From contig NZ_JAGFBU010000002.1 of NCBI RefSeq assembly GCF_017948675.1, positions 310,001-374,000 on the forward strand: a stretch of 64,000 nucleotides of DNA, given 5' to 3'. Below the pieces are notes generated by a model. That model was not told the origin of the DNA and ran no database searches. It was given only the letters and a program-made list of their open reading frames with translations. The position numbers and the translations under genes are program-made. The DNA comes from Flavobacterium flabelliforme (GTDB lineage: Bacteria; Bacteroidota; Bacteroidia; Flavobacteriales; Flavobacteriaceae). Shown here piece after piece: positions 1-7,682 of the stretch (position 1 is the stretch's first letter; each line of letters opens with the position of its first letter).

Positions 1-198
1 TTACGAATCATAATGGAAAATGAAAATGAAACCATTACCATTTATTTTGAGCAAAATGTAAAAAATGAAATTAAAATTGCCGAAAAACAGTTAGTAAATT
101 ACTACAAAGAAGGAAAAATTCGCTGGCTTCACTTAATAGATATTTTAGCAATTAACGATTATGATGAAATTCAGCAATTTAAAAGCACTATCCGCTAA
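1..198 (+). CDS. Small hypothetical protein, possibly the 3' end of a longer gene
   Basis: An open frame runs from the window edge to a stop at 198. The first ATG is at 13 and gives 61 residues, but the four codons before it are also open, so this may be the C-terminus of a protein that begins outside the window. The product is charged, rich in Glu, Lys and Asn, with no signal peptide, membrane segment or motif I recognise. No promoter can be judged. Whether it is a real small gene or a fragment depends on sequence before position 1. Confidence 0.4.
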   Translation, partial: LRIIMENENETITIYFEQNVKNEIKIAEKQLVNYYKEGKIRWLHLIDILAINDYDEIQQFKSTIR

Positions 199-328
199 CA
201 GCCGTTTTGCTCTATTGCGAGAAAAGTGCATAATTGACGTTTATCTTTCGCAAGAAGTTGTGTTTTGTCAGAAAAGATGCAGTACTGAAGCTCTCAATAT
301 ACGCAAAGCGCCAAGATGATTTTCTTTT

Positions 329-769
329 TTATAAAACCTCTATATCTTTAATAAAGGAGTCATATTCCAAATAAAAGGATTCAAGGGCATTCATTTTATC
401 GTTGTAAAATTCAAAAATTTCATCCCAGTATTTTCTATTACTAACACCAACACCTAACTTTTCTACCCAAATACGACTAATGGTCTTTCCGCTTTCCAAG
501 GTGTGTTCTTTTTCGAAAACTAAATCTTTGATAAATTCGTCTTCAAGAATGTTTTTTAGCGCTTCTAGTTTCTCAAAATAGGCAATTCTTTTTTCATCAT
601 TTCGATGTTCAATGTCTATTAAAACCTGAGCTTTTTTATTGTCAACATAAAATTTAAAAGAGAAATCTTTAATTTTAGTATCATACAAAACCCATTTGCG
701 AGGATATTTTTGGGCAAATTCAATCCAGAATTCGCGTTTTAATCGTTGAGTTTCTTCTTTGCTATACAT
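329..769 (-). CDS. DUF4268 domain-containing protein
   Basis: The 146-residue protein looks like a stand-alone DUF4268 domain. It opens with a KEETQRLKREFWIEFAQKYP-type segment, has a central stretch on alignment to 'IDIEHRNDEKR', and a C-terminal helix rich in aromatic residues. It has no signal peptide or membrane segment and should be cytoplasmic. The family has no settled function. DUF4268 domains also occur at the end of nuclease-like proteins, but here there is no nuclease domain and no restriction or defence gene beside it. It is divergent from the Nudix gene with about 93 bp between starts. Family call fairly secure; function unknown. Confidence 0.75.
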   Translation of the reverse strand: MYSKEETQRLKREFWIEFAQKYPRKWVLYDTKIKDFSFKFYVDNKKAQVLIDIEHRNDEKRIAYFEKLEALKNILEDEFIKDLVFEKEHTLESGKTISRIWVEKLGVGVSNRKYWDEIFEFYNDKMNALESFYLEYDSFIKDIEVL

Positions 770-862
770 TATAAATTAATTTTGATGTTAGAAAATTGGT
801 GTAAATGTATTTTCTAACTACTTTTAGAATTAAATTTCAATTTGCAAAAATAGACTTTGATT

Positions 863-1507
863 ATGGATTTTCAAGAATTTTTACAGTTTGTTCCCAAATT
901 AATTGATGTACCACTTCCTGCATTTGAGGCGCATAAGAAAATGGCACCTTTAGAACGTTTAAAAGATTTAAAAAACCTTGATTTAAAAACTGCTGATGCT
1001 AGAATTGCTGCTGTAATGATGCTTTTTTATCCTAAACAAGGAATTCCTCATCTTGTACTTATAGTTCGGAACTCTTATAAAGGCGTACATTCGGCACAAA
1101 TTGCATTTCCAGGCGGGAAATATGAAATAGACGATCCTGATTTTGCTTTTACAGCGCTTAGAGAAACGCAAGAAGAAATTGGTGTTCTACCTGCAAAAAT
1201 TGAAATTGTAAAAGCATTTACCCAATTGTATATTCCGCCGAGTAACTTTATGGTTCATCCTTTTTTGGGAATTAGTAAAGAAGAACTCACCTTTATTCAA
1301 GAACCTTCAGAAGTTGCCGATATTATCGAACTGCCATTGTCCGTTTTTTTGAGTGAGAGTATAGTTGTAAATACAAATGTTAAAACTTCTTATTCTGAGA
1401 ACATTAATATTCCAGCTTTTAAAATTGAAAATCATATTGTCTGGGGTGCAACAGCAATGATGTTAAGCGAATTAAAAGATGTTTTGAATGGGGTTTTGAA
1501 ATCGTAA
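863..1507 (+). CDS. Nudix hydrolase, CoA pyrophosphatase (NudL-like)
   Basis: A 214-residue Nudix enzyme of the NudL/CoA diphosphatase type, expected to hydrolyse CoA or its derivatives to 3'-phosphoadenosine phosphate and phosphopantetheine. Visible are the subfamily segment SYKGVHSAQIAFPGGK (about residues 71-86) and the Nudix core TALRETQEEIG (about 97-107), whose glutamates bind the catalytic metal. I chose the ATG at 863. A TTG six bases upstream is in frame but unlikely. There is no signal peptide. It is followed after about 90 bp by the acyltransferase gene on the same strand, so the two could share a transcript. Nucleotide substrate is inferred from family only. Confidence 0.85.
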   Translation: MDFQEFLQFVPKLIDVPLPAFEAHKKMAPLERLKDLKNLDLKTADARIAAVMMLFYPKQGIPHLVLIVRNSYKGVHSAQIAFPGGKYEIDDPDFAFTALRETQEEIGVLPAKIEIVKAFTQLYIPPSNFMVHPFLGISKEELTFIQEPSEVADIIELPLSVFLSESIVVNTNVKTSYSENINIPAFKIENHIVWGATAMMLSELKDVLNGVLKS

Positions 1508-1599
1508 ATTTGATTTCTAATTATTATTCGTACTGGTAAAAGTCATCAAGTATTATTTTCGTAATATTGTAAATTAAATTTTTAAAAATTAATAAATTT

Positions 1600-2409
1600 A
1601 TGGGATTGTTTAAACGAAATCCTTTCGGACATATATTATTTATAAAAAAATGGTTAATTCGAATTTTTGGGGCAATTACGCACAAAAGATATAGAGGATT
1701 CAATGAATTGCAAATTGAAGGTTCAGAAATTATAAGAGATTTACCAGAAACCAACGTGCTTTTTATTTCCAATCACCAGACTTATTTTGCTGATGTTGTG
1801 GCTATGTTTCATGTTTTTAATGCAAGTCTTAGTGGTCGTGATGATACCATTAAAAATGTGTGTTATCTGTGGCAACCTAAGATGAATATTTATTATGTTG
1901 CGGCAAAAGAAACGATGCGTGCTGGATTATTGCCAAGAATAATGGCATACGCAGGAGCTATATCAGTAGAAAGAACTTGGCGCGCAAAAGGAGTAGATGT
2001 GAAAGAAAAAAAAGACATTAATCCGGACGATACCGAAAACATAAAAATAGCCTTAAATGACGGTTGGGTAATTACTTTTCCTCAAGGAACGACAAAGTCT
2101 TTTAAACCTGTTCGCAAAGGAACCGCTCATATTATAAAACAGCACAGACCAATCGTTGTACCTATAGTAATTGATGGCTTTCGTCGCTCGTTTGATAAAA
2201 AAGGATTGCGAATGAAAAAGAAAGGAATTCTTCAATCTTTTATCATCAAAGAACCTTTAGATATTGATTACGATAACGATACCATTGATGAAATTGTAGA
2301 GAAAGTAGAATATGCAATTGAACAACATTGCTCATTTCTAAAAGTAATTCCAGCTGAAATTATCAAAGAACAAGAAGAATTAAACAAAACGCGTCAGTGG
2401 GAATATTAA
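1600..2409 (+). CDS. 1-acyl-sn-glycerol-3-phosphate acyltransferase family protein (PlsC-like)
   Basis: A 269-residue lysophospholipid acyltransferase-family protein, expected to transfer an acyl chain to lysophosphatidate or a related lipid at the inner membrane. Block I is NHQTYFAD (residues 58-65), which spaces His and Asp by five residues instead of the usual four. Block III reads FPQGTT where most family members have FPEGTR. I think these changes are typical of this Bacteroidota subgroup, but that needs alignment. A hydrophobic segment near residues 11-25 may anchor it to the membrane. The C-terminal part is more charged. It lies between the Nudix enzyme and a glycosyltransferase, so a cell-envelope role is plausible. 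Exact lipid substrate cannot be read. Confidence 0.8.
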   Translation: MGLFKRNPFGHILFIKKWLIRIFGAITHKRYRGFNELQIEGSEIIRDLPETNVLFISNHQTYFADVVAMFHVFNASLSGRDDTIKNVCYLWQPKMNIYYVAAKETMRAGLLPRIMAYAGAISVERTWRAKGVDVKEKKDINPDDTENIKIALNDGWVITFPQGTTKSFKPVRKGTAHIIKQHRPIVVPIVIDGFRRSFDKKGLRMKKKGILQSFIIKEPLDIDYDNDTIDEIVEKVEYAIEQHCSFLKVIPAEIIKEQEELNKTRQWEY

Positions 2410-2566
2410 TGTTTGAATAATTGTAATAAATTGGTAGAAAAAACAACATCAATTTAGATGTATTTGACTCATTCTTAATGCTAAATTGCAAGCGCTTATT
2501 TGCTGCTTTTTTAATACTATTTTATTGTAGCATTCTCTTTTATCAAGTTTAAATCTATGTTTTAAA

Positions 2567-3760
2567 ATGCAGTTATCTGTCATTATTCTTAATTATAATG
2601 TTCGTTATTTTCTTGAACTCTGTTTGTTAAGCGTACAAAGTGCGCTTTTAGAAATCGATAGCGAAATTATTGTGGTTGATAATAATTCGCAGGATGATAG
2701 CTGCGCAATGCTAAAGGAGCTTTTCCCACATATAAAGCTCATTCAGAATAAGGAGAATCTAGGATTTTCTAAAGGGAATAATATAGGTGTCGCTCATGCA
2801 AAAGGAGATTATATTTGTATTCTTAATCCAGATACTGTCGTTGCTGAGGATACTTTTTCTAAAATTTTGACTTTCGCTCGGTCACTAGATACTTCAGATT
2901 CTATTGATACAACAGGAATTATAGGATGTAAACTGATTGATGGCGCTGGACAATTTTTGCCCGAAAGTAAGCGTGGTGTTCCAACTCCTTGGGTAGCTTT
3001 TACCAAAATTATGGGTTTGTATAAAATAGTACCAAAATCAAAGTTATTAGGGAGGTATTATGCCGAACATTTAGATGAAAATCAAACAGGAAAAGTAGAT
3101 GTATTAGTTGGCGCTTTTATGTTGATGAAAAGAAATTTGTATGTAGAAGTTGGCGGATTTGATGAGAACTGCTTTATGTATTCAGATGATATCGATCTTT
3201 CTTACGTAATTGCAAAAAAAGGAAAGTCAAATTATTATTTTCACGAAACTTCTGTAATTCATTATAAAGGAGAAAGCACAATAAAAGATGGTACTTATAT
3301 GAAACGTTTTCAGCAAGCGATGTATTACTTTTATAAAAAACATTTTAGTGCTAATATTTTTGGATCTGTTATTTTTAATCTTTTCATGAAGATTGGAATA
3401 CTGCTTTTTTCGTTTTCAAAAAAAAATAAAGAGCAACTTAAAAATAAGGCTAAACCAAAATCCTTTCTTTTGTATTCTTACTCTTCAGAATTATTGGATA
3501 AATTGAATTCAATTTTACAAAATAAAGTGACTTTTTACGATTTAAAAAAAGAAAAAGCGGTAATTTCGTCTCTAATAAACACTGAAGAACGACCTGAAAT
3601 TATTTTAGATACTAATTTTATTTCTTTTAAAGAAAGTATTCAATTTCTTGAATCTGCAAGAAATAAAGGATTTACCTTCAAAATTATACCTAAAAACGCT
3701 AATTTTTTAATAGGAAGCAACAATAGTAATGAAAGAGGCGAGGTTATTAAAATACCGTAA
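2567..3760 (+). CDS. Glycosyltransferase family 2 protein (WbbL/rhamnosyltransferase-like)
   Basis: A 397-residue GT-A fold glycosyltransferase. The N-terminus (LSVIILNYNVRYFLELCL) and 'IIVVDNNSQDDS' are the nucleotide-sugar binding start. 'ICILNPDTVV' carries the DxD-like metal site, and 'GGFDENCFMYSDDIDLSYV' is the acceptor/catalytic region. A hydrophobic stretch near residues 263-280 could attach it to the membrane. About 100 residues follow it with no domain I recognise. It probably adds a sugar to a cell-surface glycan, but donor and acceptor cannot be told. It is 157 bp after the acyltransferase gene and has no dedicated polysaccharide cluster around it. Confidence 0.8.
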   Translation: MQLSVIILNYNVRYFLELCLLSVQSALLEIDSEIIVVDNNSQDDSCAMLKELFPHIKLIQNKENLGFSKGNNIGVAHAKGDYICILNPDTVVAEDTFSKILTFARSLDTSDSIDTTGIIGCKLIDGAGQFLPESKRGVPTPWVAFTKIMGLYKIVPKSKLLGRYYAEHLDENQTGKVDVLVGAFMLMKRNLYVEVGGFDENCFMYSDDIDLSYVIAKKGKSNYYFHETSVIHYKGESTIKDGTYMKRFQQAMYYFYKKHFSANIFGSVIFNLFMKIGILLFSFSKKNKEQLKNKAKPKSFLLYSYSSELLDKLNSILQNKVTFYDLKKEKAVISSLINTEERPEIILDTNFISFKESIQFLESARNKGFTFKIIPKNANFLIGSNNSNERGEVIKIP

Positions 3761-3844
3761 AAAAATGCATTTAATGTAATTTATAATTGAAATATTCAGT
3801 AATTTCGCAAACTGAAAATCAAAATCACCTTTTAGGTTAATAAT

Positions 3845-5146
3845 ATGGCAAGATTTGAATTAAAACTTCCTAAAATGGGAGAAAGTGTAGCAGAAGCAAC
3901 CATTACAAATTGGTTGAAACAAGTTGGAGATAAGATTGAAGCTGATGAAGCGGTACTTGAAATAGCTACTGATAAAGTGGATAGCGAAGTGCCAAGTGAA
4001 GTTTCTGGGATCCTAATTGAGCAATTGTTTGGAAAAGATGATCTCGTACAAGTAGGTCAGACTATTGCAATAATTGAAACCGAAGGAGGAGAACTTGTGT
4101 CTGTAGTTAAGGAAGCCACGGCTCCTGCAGCTGTAGCTGAAGTGACAAAAATGGTCGAAGCTGCAAAAGAAAGTGTTGCTGCTCCTGTTGATTTTTCTGA
4201 TTCTGAGAAGTTCTTATCGCCTTTAGTTAAAAATATAGCTAAAGAAGAAGGAGTTTCTGTGGCCGAACTAGCTGCAATTTCTGGAACAGGTAAAGAAGGA
4301 AGAGTTACTAAAAATGATATTTTAGAATACGTAAAAAATAGAGCTAATCAACAGGTAGTTTCAGCTCCAGTTGTTTCAGCTCCAAAAACTGTTGCGGCTC
4401 CAGTAGCTCAAAAAGCAGCTCCAGTATCTGTAAGTGGTGGTGATGAAATAGTTGAAATGGATAGAATGCGCAAACTTATTGCGGGTTATATGGTCGCTTC
4501 TGTGCAAACATCGGCTCACGTACAGTCTTTTATCGAAGTTGATGTGACAAACATTGTTAAATGGAGAGAAAAAAATAAAAATGCTTTCGAAAAAAGAGAA
4601 GGAGAGAAGTTGACTTATACTCCAATTTTTATGGAAGCCGTTGCAAAAGCAATAAAAGATTATCCTGGAATGAACATTTCTGTTGATGGTGATTTTATTA
4701 TCAAAAAGAAAAATATAAACTTGGGTATGGCAGCTTCTTTGCCTAACGGTAATTTAATTGTTCCTGTTATCAAAAATGCAGATCAGTTAAATTTAGTTGG
4801 AATGGCAAAAGCCGTAAATGACTTAGGTGGTCGTGCAAAAGCAGGAAAACTTAAGCCAGACGATACGCAAGGAGGAACCTATACGGTTACGAATGTTGGT
4901 ACTTTTGGAAGTGTTTTTGGAACACCAATTTTAAATCAACCTCAAGTGGGTATTCTTGCTCTTGGAGCTATTCGTAAAATGCCAGCAGTGATCGAAACTC
5001 CTGAAGGTGATTTTATTGGAATCCGTCAAAAAATGTTTTTATCGCATAGTTATGATCATAGAGTTGTAGATGGAGCGCTAGGTGGAAGTTTTGTGAAACG
5101 AGTAGCAGAATATCTTGAAGCTTTTGACGTGAATAGAGATTTTTAA
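3845..5146 (+). CDS. 2-oxoacid dehydrogenase E2 component (dihydrolipoamide acyltransferase)
   Basis: A 433-residue E2 subunit of a 2-oxoacid dehydrogenase complex, which passes an acyl group from a swinging lipoyl arm to CoA. Domains in order: lipoyl domain (residues 1-78, lipoylated Lys44 in EIATDKVDSE), Ala/Pro/Val-rich linker, E1/E3-binding domain (about 123-165), second linker, and catalytic domain from about 200 with the terminal HxxxDG motif in SHSYDHRVVDG. E1 and E3 genes are not adjacent. Single-lipoyl E2s of this length in Flavobacteria are often annotated as branched-chain or pyruvate E2, and I cannot choose between them. An intrinsic terminator follows at once, so it is probably the last or only gene of its transcript. 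Confidence 0.88.
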   Translation: MARFELKLPKMGESVAEATITNWLKQVGDKIEADEAVLEIATDKVDSEVPSEVSGILIEQLFGKDDLVQVGQTIAIIETEGGELVSVVKEATAPAAVAEVTKMVEAAKESVAAPVDFSDSEKFLSPLVKNIAKEEGVSVAELAAISGTGKEGRVTKNDILEYVKNRANQQVVSAPVVSAPKTVAAPVAQKAAPVSVSGGDEIVEMDRMRKLIAGYMVASVQTSAHVQSFIEVDVTNIVKWREKNKNAFEKREGEKLTYTPIFMEAVAKAIKDYPGMNISVDGDFIIKKKNINLGMAASLPNGNLIVPVIKNADQLNLVGMAKAVNDLGGRAKAGKLKPDDTQGGTYTVTNVGTFGSVFGTPILNQPQVGILALGAIRKMPAVIETPEGDFIGIRQKMFLSHSYDHRVVDGALGGSFVKRVAEYLEAFDVNRDF

Positions 5147-5167
5147 AAAAGAATAGTAATAAAATTT

Positions 5168-5203
5168 AAACCCGACTCGTTTTCAAGAATGAGTCGGGTT
5201 TTT
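5168..5203 (+). terminator. Intrinsic terminator after the E2 gene
   Basis: Perfect 11-bp inverted repeat (AAACCCGACTC / GAGTCGGGTTT) with a 12-base loop, followed by a T-rich tract. It sits 21 bases past the E2 stop codon. Confidence 0.85.
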
Positions 5204-5263
5204 GTTTTTGTGATTTTTTAAACTTTAAAAGGGAAACTTTAAATAAAATTAAACCCAAATTTC

Positions 5264-5271
5264 TATATTTG
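5264..5271 (+). promoter_or_regulatory. Candidate -7 box (TATATTTG) for the exonuclease gene
   Basis: Exact match to the Bacteroidota -7 consensus TAnnTTTG, 20 bases before the ATG at 5292 and downstream of the terminator of the previous gene. No clear -33 TTG at ideal spacing. Confidence 0.5.
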
Positions 5272-5291
5272 TAATTATACAAAAATTAAAA

Positions 5292-6065
5292 ATGGAACTT
5301 AAACTCAGTAAGCCAATTTGCTTTTTCGATCTTGAAACTACAGGAATTGATATCGGAAAGGATAGAATTGTAGAAATATCAATATTTAAAGTTTTTCCAA
5401 ACGGAAATAAAGAAAGTAAAACATGGTTGGTGAATCCTACGATTCCAATTCCTGCCCAAACTACCGCTGTTCATGGTATTACTGACGAAAAAGTAGCGAA
5501 TGAACCTACCTTTAACGAACTCGCTTCTCAGGTACATAATATGATTAAAGACAGTGATTTGGCTGGGTTTAATTCGGATCGATTTGATATTCCGTTACTA
5601 GCAGAAGAATTGTTGCGTGCAGGAGTCGATTTTGATATGAAAGGAAAAGTCTCAGTAGATGTTCAAACTGTTTTTCATAAAATGGAAGAGCGAACATTAA
5701 GTGCAGCGCTTAAATTCTACTGTGGAAAATCGCTTGAAAACGCGCATTCAGCAGAAGCAGATACCATGGCGACTTACGAAATTCTAAAAGCACAATTGGA
5801 TCGTTATCCAGAATTGGAAAACGACATGAAATTATTATCAGAGTTTACCACCAGAAAAAAAATTGCTGACTTTGCAGGAATGATCGCTTTTGATGCAGAT
5901 AACGAAGAGGTATTTACTTTTGGTAAACACAAAGGGGTAAAGGTGAATAAAGTATTAGAAACCGAACCTGGTTATTTTAGTTGGATACAAAATGCCGATT
6001 TTCCTTTATATACCAAAAAAGTTTTGACAGCTATTAAATTAAGAAAATTAAACACCAAAAAGTAG
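5292..6065 (+). CDS. DnaQ-like 3'-5' exonuclease with C-terminal ExoX-type domain
   Basis: A 257-residue DEDDh exonuclease. Exo I is FDLETTG near residues 13-19, followed by VHGITDE, the Exo II region GFNSDRFDIPLL, and Exo III AHSAEADTMAT with the catalytic His. These are the residues for two-metal 3'-5' hydrolysis. The last 60 residues (FTFGKHKGVKVNKV through YFSWI) resemble the small domain found at the end of exodeoxyribonuclease X and in DUF3820 proteins. The protein is therefore more likely a stand-alone repair exonuclease than the Pol III epsilon subunit, though this is inference. It has its own promoter-like site and is not in an obvious operon. Confidence 0.85.
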   Translation: MELKLSKPICFFDLETTGIDIGKDRIVEISIFKVFPNGNKESKTWLVNPTIPIPAQTTAVHGITDEKVANEPTFNELASQVHNMIKDSDLAGFNSDRFDIPLLAEELLRAGVDFDMKGKVSVDVQTVFHKMEERTLSAALKFYCGKSLENAHSAEADTMATYEILKAQLDRYPELENDMKLLSEFTTRKKIADFAGMIAFDADNEEVFTFGKHKGVKVNKVLETEPGYFSWIQNADFPLYTKKVLTAIKLRKLNTKK

Positions 6066-6146
6066 TTGATAACAACAAGTTATTCACGCTTTGAATTACT
6101 AAAGATTAGTGCCAATTTATAGCAGTTAAGATCTAAAAAATAGAAA

Positions 6147-6758
6147 ATGAAAATAATCTGTATCGGTAGAAATTATACCAATCATATAGAAGAGTTAAAG
6201 AACGAGAGACCTACGGAACCGGTTGTTTTTATGAAACCAGATTCGGCCGTTTTGTTAAAACAGCATCCGTTTGTGATACCGGAATTTTCCAATGATGTAC
6301 ATCATGAGATTGAAATCATTGTCAAAATAAGTAAAGTAGGAAAGTATATCGAACCTAAATTTGCTCACAAATATTACGAAGAAATTAGTGTTGGAATCGA
6401 TTTTACAGCACGCGATTTACAAGATCAATTAAAAGCAAAAGGATTGCCTTGGGAAAAAGCGAAAGCATTTGACGGTTCGGCAGTTATAGGTGAGTTTTTA
6501 CCGAAAAATCAATTTAATTCCCTAGAAAATATTACTTTTGAATTGAAGAAAAACAATGAAACAGCTCAGATCGGTAATTCTAATTTAATGTTATGGAAAA
6601 TTGATGAGTTAATATCTTATGTTTCGCAGTTTTTTACATTAAAAATTGGAGATATAATTTTTACAGGAACTCCAGAAGGAGTTGCCTCTGTGAAATCCGA
6701 TGACGTTTTAGAAGGCTTTTTAGAAGGACAACAACTATTTAGAATACAAGTAAAATAA
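6147..6758 (+). CDS. Fumarylacetoacetate hydrolase family protein
   Basis: A 203-residue single-domain FAH-fold protein. The N-terminal IGRNYTNHIEEL, metal-ligand region HHEIEIIVKISK, the GIDFTARDLQ segment and the terminal IIFTGTPEGVASV are the usual landmarks. The family contains acylpyruvate hydrolases and oxaloacetate decarboxylases, all acting on 2-oxo acids with a divalent metal. The size fits the short acylpyruvase/oxaloacetate decarboxylase type rather than true fumarylacetoacetase. Its TAA overlaps the ATG of the next gene by one base (TAATG), so the two are translationally coupled. Substrate unproven. Confidence 0.85.
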   Translation: MKIICIGRNYTNHIEELKNERPTEPVVFMKPDSAVLLKQHPFVIPEFSNDVHHEIEIIVKISKVGKYIEPKFAHKYYEEISVGIDFTARDLQDQLKAKGLPWEKAKAFDGSAVIGEFLPKNQFNSLENITFELKKNNETAQIGNSNLMLWKIDELISYVSQFFTLKIGDIIFTGTPEGVASVKSDDVLEGFLEGQQLFRIQVK

Positions 6759-7102
6759 TGGCTATAAATTACAACCTTTCAAAAGTGTACGCACTTTCAG
6801 ACAATGATCCCGAATTTGTAAATGAAATTCTAACCTTGTTTGTAACAGAAGTTCCAGAAGATTTAATGCAAATCAAAGAAGGGATTAAAAAGAAAGACCA
6901 TAAGCATGCTTATGCTTATGCGCACAAGATAAAACCAACGTTAGATTTAATGGGCTTAAACGTCGCATTCGAAGAAATTCTTCAAATCGAGGCTTGGACC
7001 AAGTCAGAAGGTAAAAAGAAAGATATCAAAGAAACTTTTAAAAGTGTTAAATTACAAGTAAAAGAAGCGATCAAAGAAATTAAAAAAGACTTTGATGTGT
7101 AA
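6758..7102 (+). CDS. Hpt (histidine phosphotransfer) domain protein
   Basis: A 114-residue protein formed of one Hpt four-helix domain. The motif AYAHKIKPTLDLMGL places the phospho-accepting histidine at residue 56, followed by Lys57 as in AHxLKG families. Hpt proteins relay phosphate from a hybrid kinase to a response regulator in the cytoplasm. Its start overlaps the stop of the FAH-family gene by one base. No histidine kinase or response regulator is found in this window, so its partners must be encoded elsewhere. It has no signal peptide or membrane segment. Confidence 0.82.
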   Translation: MAINYNLSKVYALSDNDPEFVNEILTLFVTEVPEDLMQIKEGIKKKDHKHAYAYAHKIKPTLDLMGLNVAFEEILQIEAWTKSEGKKKDIKETFKSVKLQVKEAIKEIKKDFDV

Positions 7103-7107
7103 TAGTT

Positions 7108-7220
7108 GGGCGTGACCATTCTTTCATTCTCATTACAGAACGGTCGGGCTATACGTTGCAATCTTATTTTATTGCGCTATCGCTTCATAAAATAAGGATT
7201 TTCACTACTATCCCTCACGC
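7108..7220 (+). ncRNA. Candidate structured RNA/dispersed element, copy B
   Basis: A compact element bounded by a 6-bp pair (GCGTGA at 7110-7115 with TCACGC at 7215-7220). Inside is GTCGGGCTATACGTTGCAATC, then a variable hairpin with 9-bp arms (TTATTTTAT 7164-7172 / ATAAAATAA 7187-7195), then GGATTTTCACTACTATCC. The core 'ATC-hairpin-GGATnnTCnCTACnATC' recurs, reverse-complemented, at 11322-11392. I recall similar elements being common between genes of Flavobacterium. One may correspond to the Rfam Flavo-1 motif, which I could not check. Function unknown; strand assigned from the reading of the core. Confidence 0.5.
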
Positions 7221-7221
7221 A

Positions 7222-7262
7222 AAAAAAAGAGAAATGTACGATTGAGTACATTTCTCTTTTTG
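7222..7262 (+). terminator. Intrinsic terminator after the Hpt gene region
   Basis: 16-bp perfect inverted repeat (arms 7224-7239 and 7246-7261, core GAGAAATGTAC/GTACATTTCTC) with a 6-base loop and T-run. It lies directly after the structured element and could end transcripts in either direction. Confidence 0.8.
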
Positions 7263-7298
7263 ATTCAATTAGTTTCAAAAAAAAAACAATAACTATAA

Positions 7299-7643
7299 AT
7301 GTCAAACACTATAAATGTCAAGTTTCAAGAGCATTTTAAGTTGTATGTTTTATTTCAGGATAATATTATTTTTGAAGGTGAATTGCAGCGTCGGGAAATA
7401 GATTATTACTATGATCCAGAACAATTATTTATATCAGAAAGTATTAGGTATTTTCTATTTTAAAAAAACAACAATGAAATTGATTTGATTTTAAAACAGC
7501 AGGGTATTATTGGTACTATCGAATCATTAGGAATTCAAGATTTTCGGTTAGAAAGGAAAGTGCAATATCTGTATTTTAATATAGCAATAGTTTTTTTAAT
7601 AATCATTAGTATGGTATCTTTTATTCTAGATAAAATCTCCTAA
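7299..7643 (+). pseudogene. Small membrane-protein gene interrupted by one in-frame stop
   Basis: ATG at 7299 opens a frame of 54 codons ending with TAA at 7461-7463. The same frame then stays open for 59 more codons to TAA at 7641-7643. Without the inner stop the product would be about 114 residues: a soluble part with FEGELQRREIDYYYDPEQ, then a hydrophobic segment near the C-terminus (FNIAIVFLIIISMVSFIL). A single T-to-A change (TTA to TAA) would explain the break. I do not recognise the family. Alternatives are a genuine 54-residue protein followed by non-coding sequence, or a sequencing error. Confidence 0.5.
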
Positions 7644-7682
7644 ACTTGATTTTTCTTCACACCACTTAAAATTTAAAACAAA

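Noticed and set aside
329..769. DUF4268 gene as part of a defence or restriction system
   Set aside because: DUF4268 can accompany nucleases, but here there is no nuclease, methylase or helicase neighbour and the flanking genes are metabolic.
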